The notes under the pieces: generated by a model | Seen by the model: the letters and a program-made list of their open reading frames with translations, nothing else | What the model was told of the DNA's origin: nothing | Database searches by the model: none | Program-made: the position numbers and the translations under genes | From: Halomonas jincaotanensis | GTDB lineage: Bacteria > Pseudomonadota > Gammaproteobacteria > Pseudomonadales > Halomonadaceae | NCBI RefSeq assembly: GCF_018448785.1 | Contig: NZ_JAHCLU010000003.1 | Coordinates: 186,001-250,000, forward strand | Reading direction: 5' to 3' | DNA length: 64,000 nucleotides | Shown here: in pieces, positions 1 to 7,149 of the stretch | How the letters are laid out: every line of letters begins with the position of its first letter | Position numbering within the stretch: the first letter of the stretch is position 1

Positions 1-189
1 CTACGCGACCCCGACCACAAGTTCGAATGGGACCGTGCGCGCTTTCGCGACTGGGCCCAGGGCGTGGCCCGCCGCAACGGCTACCGGGTGCGCTTCTCGG
101 GTGTCGGCGAGATGCACTCCCACCTCGGCCAGCCCACCCAGGTGGCGACGTTCGCGCTGGCGCAAGGGGTAAGTCCGCCAGACGCCTAA
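1..189 (+). CDS. hen1: Hen1-like 3'-terminal RNA ribose 2'-O-methyltransferase, C-terminal fragment
   Basis: This is the last 62 codons of a gene that begins left of the window and ends in TAA at 187-189. The fragment has the pattern D-H-K-F-E-W-x-R-A-x-F-x-W, then an R-x-G-Y-x-V-R-F segment and a P-T-Q-V-A-x-F segment, which match the end of the methyltransferase domain of bacterial Hen1. Bacterial Hen1 methylates the 3'-terminal ribose at a damage site before the Pnkp kinase/ligase reseals the RNA, and the two genes are usually adjacent. Here the partner would lie outside the window. The stop overlaps the converging end of the downstream methyltransferase gene by a few bases. The family call rests on this short motif block only. 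Confidence 0.6.
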   Translation, partial: LRDPDHKFEWDRARFRDWAQGVARRNGYRVRFSGVGEMHSHLGQPTQVATFALAQGVSPPDA

Positions 190-1403
190 TCCAGCCCGAG
201 CAGGCCGGCTTCCCGGCGTCGCCGTCGTCGCAGATCCCAGAGCACGGCGGCGGTGAGCGCGATAAAACCGCTGAATTCCCACCAGAACCGGTAATCGACG
301 AAAAGCGCATAGAGAATGACGGCGCTGCCCAGTGCGGCCAGCATGGTCGGGCCAACATGCCGGTGACGGCGCACGCCGACGGCCAGGGTGACGACGGTCA
401 TCAGCACGAAGGCGGCAATGGTCATGGCCCAGGCGCCTTCGTTCAGCGCAAGCCCCAGGCCCAGCAGCGGCAGCAGGCCGACCAGCGCCAGGGTGCCGTA
501 ACAGCTCAGCAATGCCAGGCCGAGCGCCACGAGACCCAGCAGGCCACGGCGTCGCCAGGTGAGCAGCCAGCGTCGCGGGTCGAGCCGGCGCAGCCACTGG
601 CGTGCCATTGAGGGCGCCTTGTCGCCGCGCCGCATGGCGACCTCGATGGCGTAGGCGCCGAAGCTGGCGGCGACCTCGCGGGTCTGGGCGCTGGGGCTCA
701 TGGCGAAGTAATCGTGCTGACCTACCACTTCGATGTTGCGAAAACCTGCATCGGCGAACAGCGCCAGCAGGTTCTCCTTTATGGTGGCGCCCACCACACA
801 CTCGACCCAGAGGCGTGGATCCTCGTGGCAGTCCACCGAGACCGGCCGATGGATTACCACATCGGCGAGCTGCAGGCGGCCACCCGGTGTCAGGACGCGA
901 AACATCTCGTTCACCGCGCGTCGCTTGTTCGGCACCAGGTTGAGGGCGCCATTGCTGGTGATGCTGTCGATGCTCGCATCGGGCAGGGGCAACTGCTCGG
1001 CCGACGCCTGAATGACCCGGAGGTTGTCGGCGCCGACCCGGCGGGCGTTGCGGTATAGCTTGCGCGTCATGGCATCGGTCAGGTCAAGCGCGATGACGCG
1101 TCCCTTCGCGCCGACGCGTTGGCCGGCGATCAGCGAGTCGACGCCCGCGCCGGCGCCGATATCGAGCACTCGGTCGCCAGAGTGAATGGCGTCGGCACGA
1201 AAGGGGTAGCCGACACCGGCGAAGGATTCCAGCAGCGCTGACGGCAGCCCGGCGAGGCGGTCGGGGGGATAGCCGAGGCGTCGACAGGCATCAACGCCGA
1301 CTGGGAAGTGAAAGCCGGCGTCGGGCGAGTCCGCCACCGCGCGGTACATGCCCTGCACGGCCTGGGTGATCTGCTGGGGTGAGTAACCGAGTATGGCGAC
1401 CAT
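186..1403 (-). CDS. SAM-dependent methyltransferase fused to a MerC-like membrane domain
   Basis: The 405-residue protein has two parts. Residues about 1-270 form a class I SAM methyltransferase of the ArsM/UbiE type, with the SAM-binding motif VLDIGAGAGVDS near residues 79-90. Residues about 290-405 hold four predicted membrane segments ending in a G-P-T-M block and an L-W-D-L-R-R tail, resembling MerC-type mercury transport proteins, although only one cysteine is visible in the first helix pair. The ATG at 1403 was chosen because AGGAGG sits 8 bases upstream; another ATG two codons earlier is too close to it. The gene ends an operon with an anti-sigma and an ECF sigma gene. A role in metal, metalloid or small-molecule methylation at the membrane is inference; the substrate is unknown. 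Confidence 0.65.
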   Translation of the reverse strand: MVAILGYSPQQITQAVQGMYRAVADSPDAGFHFPVGVDACRRLGYPPDRLAGLPSALLESFAGVGYPFRADAIHSGDRVLDIGAGAGVDSLIAGQRVGAKGRVIALDLTDAMTRKLYRNARRVGADNLRVIQASAEQLPLPDASIDSITSNGALNLVPNKRRAVNEMFRVLTPGGRLQLADVVIHRPVSVDCHEDPRLWVECVVGATIKENLLALFADAGFRNIEVVGQHDYFAMSPSAQTREVAASFGAYAIEVAMRRGDKAPSMARQWLRRLDPRRWLLTWRRRGLLGLVALGLALLSCYGTLALVGLLPLLGLGLALNEGAWAMTIAAFVLMTVVTLAVGVRRHRHVGPTMLAALGSAVILYALFVDYRFWWEFSGFIALTAAVLWDLRRRRRREAGLLGLD

Positions 1404-1422
1404 GCACATCGCCTCCTTTCGC

Positions 1423-1686
1423 TTAATGGTGGGTATTCGCCTCGCCGTCATTAAAGCGGTCGAGCAGTTGCCGGATTCGCTGGTGCAGACGGGGCGGGGC
1501 CGTCACCGTGCCTGCGGCCGAGACCCGGGCGCGTAGCCGCGTTTCGAACTGGGCGCGGGTAAAGCAGTCGCGACATCGGGCCAGGTGATGCTCGATGTCG
1601 GCGATCTGGCGTTCGTCGAGCTCGCGGTCGAGATACTCGAAGAGGCGTTCGATGACCTCTTCGCAGTCAAGCGGGCGTGCGCTCAT
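1423..1686 (-). CDS. Zinc-finger (ZAS-type) anti-sigma factor
   Basis: This 87-residue soluble protein carries the H-x3-C-x2-C arrangement (HHLARCRDC, about residues 33-41) that defines zinc-binding anti-sigma domains, followed by a basic C-terminal helix. There is no membrane segment, so it should act in the cytoplasm, like RsrA-type redox or metal-responsive anti-sigma factors. Its ATG overlaps the stop of the upstream sigma gene in an ATGA arrangement, which indicates translational coupling and equal dosage. It most likely holds the adjacent ECF sigma factor inactive until zinc loss or thiol oxidation. The inducing signal cannot be read from the sequence. Confidence 0.85.
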   Translation of the reverse strand: MSARPLDCEEVIERLFEYLDRELDERQIADIEHHLARCRDCFTRAQFETRLRARVSAAGTVTAPPRLHQRIRQLLDRFNDGEANTHH

Positions 1687-2312
1687 GGCCGCTGCCTCCC
1701 GGTTCCGCCGTCATCGGGCCTGACGCCGGCGTCGCCGGCCTGCTCCCAGAGGGTCTTCTGCAACAGGGCGCGTGCCCGGCTCAGCCGCGAACGCACGGTG
1801 CCCAGCGGAATACCCAGCAGATGGGCGGCTTCGCTGTAGGAATAGCCCTGTACCTCCACCAGCACCATCGTGACCCGGAAGGGGTCGGGCAGGGCGTCGA
1901 TCGCCTGTTGGATGTCCTCATGGAGCAGCGAGTTGAAGAATTGCTCCTCCAGACTGCCCCACCAGAGCAGGAAGGGCTGATGCAACTGCTGGAAGAGAGT
2001 GAAGGTGCTGGAGTCGAGCTCGTCCGGCGACGGGTCCTCGGCAGTCGCGGGACGCTGGGGGCGACATTGACGCCGCCGCCACTCGCTGATGAAGACGTTG
2101 TTGAGAATATGCAGGAGCCAGCCGTCGAAGCACTGCGGGTCGCGAAGCTCGCCGAGCCGTGACCAGGCCTTGCCTACCGCCTCGGCGACGATGTCCTCGG
2201 CGTCGTCGGGGTCGCGGGTCAGGCGCAGGGCGCAGCCGTAGAGCCGATCCAGCAACGGCGACAGACGCTGCTCGAACCAGTGTTGGCGATTGTCGATATC
2301 GCGATCTGACAT
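1683..2312 (-). CDS. ECF-family RNA polymerase sigma factor
   Basis: The protein has sigma region 2 (DPDDAEDIVAEAVGKAW, followed by the FDGWLLHILNN block) and region 4 (VLVEVQGYSYSEAAHLLGIP, then GTVRSRLSRAR), the standard ECF architecture. With the ATG at 2312 it is 209 residues, close to the usual size. An upstream ATG at 2390 has a better ribosome-binding site (AGAGGG six bases away) and would add 26 residues. It is translationally coupled to the downstream zinc anti-sigma gene. A GGGAAC / CGTC element pair with a 17-base spacer lies upstream on this strand, suggesting autoregulation. The same pair faces the divergent cupin gene, so both are probably in its regulon. Confidence 0.9.
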   Translation of the reverse strand: MSDRDIDNRQHWFEQRLSPLLDRLYGCALRLTRDPDDAEDIVAEAVGKAWSRLGELRDPQCFDGWLLHILNNVFISEWRRRQCRPQRPATAEDPSPDELDSSTFTLFQQLHQPFLLWWGSLEEQFFNSLLHEDIQQAIDALPDPFRVTMVLVEVQGYSYSEAAHLLGIPLGTVRSRLSRARALLQKTLWEQAGDAGVRPDDGGTGRQRP

Positions 2313-2630
2313 GCCTATCCCCGAACCGCCCCGATATGTCGCCTGGGGTAGCGGCATCGGGGCCTGGGTGTCTGGGTGAGCGAGTGGCATGAGTCCCTCT
2401 TCAGCATGGGGCGGTGGCCGATGTCTAGCAAGTCGTGCCGGCAAGTCGCGTTGGCGAGTCGAGTGTTGTCCGCAAGGACGCACCAACCCCGATTCGGGTT
2501 CCCCTGGCTGGTGTCACGAATCCTTGTCGGGTGGCAAGAATGTCGGGAACAACATCGGCATGTGCCGCGTCCTTGAGAGCACGCGGCACCTCGGTGTCGT
2601 GATGAAACGACGACAGAGGAGACACTGCTC
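2313..2630. promoter_or_regulatory. Divergent intergenic region with two putative ECF promoters
   Basis: This 318-base region separates the ECF sigma operon (minus) from the cupin gene (plus). On the plus strand GGGAAC at 2545-2550 is followed after exactly 17 bases by CGTC at 2568-2571, about 60 bases before the cupin start. On the minus strand the same GGGAAC (2503-2498), a 17-base spacer and CGTC (2480-2477) face the sigma gene. ECF sigma factors typically recognise an AAC-containing -35 and a CGTC-like -10, so these are probably the two target promoters of the sigma factor encoded here. The leftmost part may be coding if the sigma gene starts at 2390. Confidence 0.6.
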
Positions 2631-3110
2631 ATGAACACCACGCTACGCTTTCTGACGTTTGCCACGCTGGCCGGGGCGTTGACTGCCGCCGCGGGCTTGC
2701 AGGCCGAGCCCTATCACGGCGAGGGCCATCTGCTCGGCTCCCCTGACGACCTGTCGTGGGGTCCGGTGGGCTCCATGGGGGAAGGAGCCGAAATGGCCAT
2801 CATCGAGGGCGACCTGAGCAAAGAGGCGCCCTTCACGATGCGTCTCAGGCTCGAGGACGGCTACGAGATCAAGCCGCATATCCACCCCGCCTACGAGCGC
2901 GTCACGGTCCTTTCCGGCACCCTGCATTTCGCCCACGGCGAGGAGTACGATGAAGACGCCACCCAGGCGTTGTCGGAAGGGGGATATGCGATCATGGCCC
3001 CGGGCGAGCCGATGTTCGGCTATGCCGAGGGTGAGACCGTCTTCCAGTTGCATGGCGAGGGGCCCTGGGGCATCGAGTATCTCGATCCCGCCGATGACCC
3101 GCGCAACTGA
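2631..3110 (+). CDS. Exported cupin-domain protein
   Basis: The 159-residue product starts with a signal peptide (basic start, hydrophobic core, likely cleavage after LQA near residue 25). A single cupin barrel follows, with metal-ligand histidines in KPHIHPAYERVTVLSGTLHF and a later LHGEGPWGI block. It is therefore likely a periplasmic metal-binding cupin. It is transcribed divergently from the ECF sigma operon and preceded by a matching ECF promoter, which suggests that it is induced by that sigma factor. An AGGAG ribosome-binding site precedes the ATG. Its ligand or reaction is not apparent. Confidence 0.75.
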   Translation: MNTTLRFLTFATLAGALTAAAGLQAEPYHGEGHLLGSPDDLSWGPVGSMGEGAEMAIIEGDLSKEAPFTMRLRLEDGYEIKPHIHPAYERVTVLSGTLHFAHGEEYDEDATQALSEGGYAIMAPGEPMFGYAEGETVFQLHGEGPWGIEYLDPADDPRN

Positions 3111-3130
3111 CCAGGACACCGTTAACGCCT

Positions 3131-3197
3131 TGCCTGCCGGGAGGCAGGCATGTGTCAGGAGGAGACGCCGAGCGATCCAGGTCGCTCGGCGTCTCCT
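3131..3197. terminator. Two tandem hairpins after the cupin gene
   Basis: An 8-bp inverted repeat with a 4-base loop (3131-3150) is followed by a perfect 16-bp inverted repeat with a 6-base loop (3160-3197). No long T tract follows on the plus strand. They sit between two same-strand genes and probably end or process the cupin transcript. Confidence 0.6.
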
Positions 3198-3252
3198 CGT
3201 GGTCGGCTAACGGTGATATTCACGCAAATCCGGAAACCTGCAGGGGGACACC

Positions 3253-3672
3253 ATGTGGCAACAGCAGGAACTGGCCCTTGCGCCACGCTCGCGCGGCTTT
3301 CATTTGATCACCAAGGAAGTAGTTGATGGCCTGCCCTGGCTGCGCGAGGTGACGAAGGGCCTGCTGCATCTGCAGCTTCTCCACACCTCGGCCTCGTTGA
3401 CGCTCAACGAGAATACCGACCCGGATGTGCGCCATGACCTGGACGCTTTCCTGCGTGAGCGCATCCCCGGCGATTTACCCTATTTTCGCCATACGTTGGA
3501 AGGGCCCGACGACATGCCGGCGCACGTCTGTGCCAGCCTGCTCGGCACCCAGCTGTGCCTGGCGGTGCGCGACGGCCGGTTGGCGATGGGTACCTGGCAG
3601 GGGCTATGGCTCGGCGAGCATCGCGACCATGGCGGCACCCGCCGCATGATGGCCACACTGTATGGCGAATAG
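3253..3672 (+). CDS. yjbQ: YjbQ / UPF0047 family protein
   Basis: The 139-residue protein covers the whole YjbQ family. It has the LLHTSASLTLNENTDPDVR block (about residues 42-60), the HTLEGPDDMPAHV block (about 80-92) and the GTWQGLWLGEHRDHGG block near the end, which carry the conserved His, Asp and Glu residues of the family. Members have been linked to weak thiamine-phosphate synthase activity in E. coli, but their true role is unclear. The start at 3253 is preceded by GGGGGA. It ends four bases before the converging SulP gene, and no operon partner is evident. Confidence 0.85.
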   Translation: MWQQQELALAPRSRGFHLITKEVVDGLPWLREVTKGLLHLQLLHTSASLTLNENTDPDVRHDLDAFLRERIPGDLPYFRHTLEGPDDMPAHVCASLLGTQLCLAVRDGRLAMGTWQGLWLGEHRDHGGTRRMMATLYGE

Positions 3673-3675
3673 CTC

Positions 3676-5424
3676 CTAGTCGTCGCGTGCCGCCAACCAT
3701 TGCGTGGCCAGGCGTGAGGCGTGATCGAGGTGGCGCACGACCGCGATCCTGCCGCTCTCGCGGTAGAGCCCGGCGCGGCGCAGTTTCATCACCATCCGCG
3801 CCGGCATGCCGATGAAGATCAACCCCACGTGCTGCGCGCGCAGCTCCTCGACCAACGTTTGCAGGGCGACAATGGCAGTGGCGTCGAGGCTTGGCACGTC
3901 ATGCATGTCGAGCAGCACCACCTTGATGTCGGGGTCGATGACCCGCAACGACGCGATGGCCTTCTCGGCGGCGCCGAAGAACAGCGGGCCGTTGACGTCG
4001 TAGAGCGCGACTTCGCGCGGCAGCTGGTGGGCTAGATCGCCGTTGCGCGTGTCCAGCCGACGCGTATGGGTAAGCTCGGCCATGCGGCGGATGAACAGCG
4101 CCGCTGCCAGCCCGACCCCGACGGCGACCGCCAGCACCATGTCGAAGATCACCGTGAGCAGGAAGCAGATCACCAGAATCGCCACGTCACTGAGTGGTGC
4201 ACTTTTCAGCGTATGAATGAAATGGCGAGCCTCGCTCATGTTCCAGGCGATGACGAACAGCAGGGCGGCAAGCGCCGCCATTGGCACCAGTCCCAGGATG
4301 CCGGCGAGTGCCACCACGGCAAGCAGCACCACTAACGCATGGACCACGGCGGCGATCGGCGTGGCGGCACCGCTGCGGATATTGGTGGCCGTACGTGCCA
4401 GGGCCGCTGTCGCGGTGATGCCGCCGAAGAAGGGCGCCACGATGTTGCCAAGCCCCTGGCCGAGCAGCTCGGCGTTGGGGTCGTGGCGGGTGCGCGTCAG
4501 GCCATCGGCGACCACCGCACAAAGCAGCGACTCGATGGCGGCCAACATGGCAATGGCGAGTGCCGGCCCCATCAACTCGCGGATCAGCGCGAAATTTACC
4601 GTGAGCGGGACACCATCGGGACCCGGCAGATGCCAAGGCATGACCAGACTCGGCGCAAAGGGCGGAATGCCGTCGCCGCTCCGACCTTGAAACTCCCAGT
4701 GAAAACGCGACGCGATGGTATCGACCTCGACGCCCAGCGGATGGATCGCGAGCGAGACCAGCGTGCCGACCACCAGCCCGGCCAGCGGTGCCGGCACGGG
4801 TAGCTTGATCCGCGGCCAGAGAATCAGGGCGGCCAGGGTCGCCAGCCCTACGCCCAGTTCGGCAGGGGCGAGTGTAGGCAAGGCAAGTGCGATAGTTGCC
4901 ATGTTGTGCGGAGTGCTGTCATCCAGCTCAATTTCGGCCAGGCCCAGAAAATCGGGTAGCTGCAGCAGGGCGATCACCACGGCGATACCGGCGGTGAAGC
5001 CTAGCACCACCGGGTAGGGTACGAACTGGATCAGGCTGCCGAGTCGCGCCAGTCCCAGAGTCACCAGGATCAGCCCCGCCATGAGGGTGGCAAGCAGCAA
5101 TCCACCGATGCCATGGCTGGCGACGATGGGAAAGAGGATTACCACGAAGGCAGCGGTGGGTCCGGAGACATTGAAGCGTGAGCCGCCGGTCAGGGCGATG
5201 ATGGCACCGGCAACGATGGCGGTATACAGGCCATGTTGGGGTGGCACGCCGGTCGCGATGGCCAAGGCCATGGAAAGAGGCACCGCGACAATTCCGATGG
5301 TCAGCCCGGCCATCAGATCACGACGAAATTCGGCGAGGCCGTAGCCCTCTCGCCAGGCGGATATCAGAGCATGACCGGGCAGGGGGAAACGATAGGCTTG
5401 CCGCGGAGTGGATCGTCGGGACAT
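3676..5424 (-). CDS. dauA: SulP-family C4-dicarboxylate/anion transporter with STAS domain (DauA-like)
   Basis: The protein has 582 residues. An N-terminal cytoplasmic stretch leads into a 12-14 helix SulP membrane domain (about residues 35-440), followed by a C-terminal STAS domain (about 455-560). Blocks such as RDLMAGLTIGIVAVPLSMAL, LTGGSRFNVSGPTAAFVVIL, AIESLLCAVVADG and NIVAPFFGGITATAALART closely follow E. coli DauA (YchM), an inner-membrane aerobic succinate/dicarboxylate transporter. The substrate here is inferred from that resemblance. It is transcribed alone, toward yjbQ. It differs clearly from the second SulP protein at 58.0 kb, which is shorter and lacks the DauA-like blocks. Confidence 0.85.
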   Translation of the reverse strand: MSRRSTPRQAYRFPLPGHALISAWREGYGLAEFRRDLMAGLTIGIVAVPLSMALAIATGVPPQHGLYTAIVAGAIIALTGGSRFNVSGPTAAFVVILFPIVASHGIGGLLLATLMAGLILVTLGLARLGSLIQFVPYPVVLGFTAGIAVVIALLQLPDFLGLAEIELDDSTPHNMATIALALPTLAPAELGVGLATLAALILWPRIKLPVPAPLAGLVVGTLVSLAIHPLGVEVDTIASRFHWEFQGRSGDGIPPFAPSLVMPWHLPGPDGVPLTVNFALIRELMGPALAIAMLAAIESLLCAVVADGLTRTRHDPNAELLGQGLGNIVAPFFGGITATAALARTATNIRSGAATPIAAVVHALVVLLAVVALAGILGLVPMAALAALLFVIAWNMSEARHFIHTLKSAPLSDVAILVICFLLTVIFDMVLAVAVGVGLAAALFIRRMAELTHTRRLDTRNGDLAHQLPREVALYDVNGPLFFGAAEKAIASLRVIDPDIKVVLLDMHDVPSLDATAIVALQTLVEELRAQHVGLIFIGMPARMVMKLRRAGLYRESGRIAVVRHLDHASRLATQWLAARDD

Positions 5425-5571
5425 GACGGATTCTCGATGGCGCGGGAGCGCATCACGTTACGCCGGCCCGTGGGTAGCCGGCAAGGTGGCTCACGGCGAA
5501 AGGCCCGGCACAAAGGTCCGGTCTTATGAAGCAGTGGCTAGCGGAGGATGCTATCGCGACTGGCAAGACGC

Positions 5572-6282
5572 CTATTCAGTGTCGCCACGAGCTTCGTTGC
5601 GGTCCTGGCCTTGACCGTGTTGCTTTCCATGCTTCTTTTTATCCCCACGATGGCCGTGCCAGTTGCCGCCGTCAGGGCGAGCGGCCTGTTTCAGCTCGGC
5701 GATCTGTTCGTCGTTAAGCAGTTCGGAAAGCGCTACATAGTGTGAGTTGCGCACAGTCTGCCAGGCCTCGCGACGCTCCTCCCGGGACTCGAAATCCTGC
5801 TTGCGCAGGGCCTGCATGTCGGCGTAGAGCGCTTCGCGTGTCTTGCGCAGGGCCTCACTATCTTCTTCGCTGAGGTCCCAGCCATCGACGACGGCCTCGA
5901 AACGCTCCTGCATGGCCGCATGGCGTTCTTCACGCCATTCGTCACGCATGTCGCGGCGTGCCGCTTCCAGCGCCGAGCGCTGTTCGTCGTCGAGTAGCTC
6001 GTCCATGCGCTCGCGATGCTCGCGGTGCAGCTCTTCGAGAGCCTCGTGATGTTCTTCGTGGGCCCGCTTGAGGGCTTCGCGGGTCTCTTCATCGATACCT
6101 GCACGTTCATAGAGTGCCTGGCGCATTTCCTGATGATGGGCATGGGGGTGGCCATGGTTTCCGTGGCCAGGGTTCCTGTGGCCTTCGCCGTGCTGACCGG
6201 CAAGGGCCGCCAGGGACACCGGGGCAATCGCGATAGCCAGCAGGGCGGGCATCAGCAGCTTACGAGAGAAAGGTATCGTCAT
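5572..6282 (-). CDS. Spy/CpxP-like periplasmic stress protein
   Basis: This 236-residue exported protein has a signal peptide (cleavage near LAALAG), then a His/Gly-rich stretch (about residues 30-50) and a long charged helical region with two LTxxQ-like repeats (LLDDEQRSAL and LLNDEQIAEL). It ends in a basic, His/Gly/Lys-rich tail. LTxxQ repeats define the Spy/CpxP family of periplasmic chaperones and sensors. The His-rich ends suggest metal binding. The start at 6282 has AGGAAAG upstream. It lies downstream of baeS-baeR on the same strand, and in E. coli BaeSR activates spy, so this is probably the local output gene of that system. It is longer than E. coli Spy. Confidence 0.75.
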   Translation of the reverse strand: MTIPFSRKLLMPALLAIAIAPVSLAALAGQHGEGHRNPGHGNHGHPHAHHQEMRQALYERAGIDEETREALKRAHEEHHEALEELHREHRERMDELLDDEQRSALEAARRDMRDEWREERHAAMQERFEAVVDGWDLSEEDSEALRKTREALYADMQALRKQDFESREERREAWQTVRNSHYVALSELLNDEQIAELKQAARPDGGNWHGHRGDKKKHGKQHGQGQDRNEARGDTE

Positions 6283-6447
6283 GACGGCTTTCCTGTAGGT
6301 GGAGGGGATACAAGGTCTGATCTCGGGTCGGGAGCAGGCCTCGGGTGACATTGATAGTGTCGTTGACAGGCGTGCGCTCGTCATGCAGTAACGGTGTAAA
6401 GCCGATGCAGGTGCCTTTATTACGTCTCCGGCTGGATCGACGGGTCG

Positions 6448-7149
6448 TTATTCCTCGGGCTGGTACTTGTAGCCGACGCCGTAGACCGAGCGGATGATCT
6501 CGCGGTCGGGCCAGATATCGGCGACCTTGCGACGCAGCTTCTTGATATGGCTGTCCACCGTGCGTTCGGAGACGATGCGATGATCGCGGTACATGTGATC
6601 CATCAGTTGATCACGCGAAAATATCCTCCCCGGGGCATGCATCATCACGCGCAGCAGCTGGAATTCCACCGCGGTAAGCCCGAGGTCCTGGCCGTCGGCC
6701 AGCGCTCGCCAACCACCGTCGTCGAGCACCAGGTCGCTTTCGGCGGTGGTGGGTTCCTGGGCCGCACGGCTGCGCCGCAGCACCGCCTTGACGCGGGCGA
6801 CGACTTCCCGCGGGCTGAAGGGCTTGCAGATGTAATCATCGGCCCCGAGCTCAAGGCCCAGCAGACGGTCCACTTCTTCCACGCGTGCGGTGAGCATGAT
6901 GATGGGGATCCGCGGCCAGCGCTGACGGATTTCCCGGCACAGCGTCAGACCGTCGGTACCGGGCAGCATCAGGTCGAGGAGCACCAGGTCGGGCATAGTG
7001 CCTTCGTCGGCCTCGGCCAACCAAGGCAGCACCTCGTCACCATGAGCAAGGTGGTGGCTGGCGAAGCGGCTGCCTTCCAGGTAGTCGGCCACCAGGCGAG
7101 CGATCTTGGGCTCGTCCTCGACGATGAGAATACGGTCTTGGCGTGTCAT
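6448..7149 (-). CDS. baeR: Two-component response regulator BaeR
   Basis: The 233-residue OmpR-type regulator has a receiver domain (EDE pocket at residues 11-13, phosphoacceptor D59 in LLDLMLPG, conserved Lys in the ICKPFSPREV block) and a winged-helix DNA-binding domain (about residues 135-230). Long stretches, including LMLPGTDGLTLCREIRQRW and ADDYICKPFSPREVVARVK, match E. coli BaeR nearly word for word. Its ATG overlaps the stop of the kinase gene (ATGA), so the pair is coupled. BaeSR senses envelope damage and drives efflux and spy genes; the Spy-like gene downstream fits this. Confidence 0.92.
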   Translation of the reverse strand: MTRQDRILIVEDEPKIARLVADYLEGSRFASHHLAHGDEVLPWLAEADEGTMPDLVLLDLMLPGTDGLTLCREIRQRWPRIPIIMLTARVEEVDRLLGLELGADDYICKPFSPREVVARVKAVLRRSRAAQEPTTAESDLVLDDGGWRALADGQDLGLTAVEFQLLRVMMHAPGRIFSRDQLMDHMYRDHRIVSERTVDSHIKKLRRKVADIWPDREIIRSVYGVGYKYQPEE

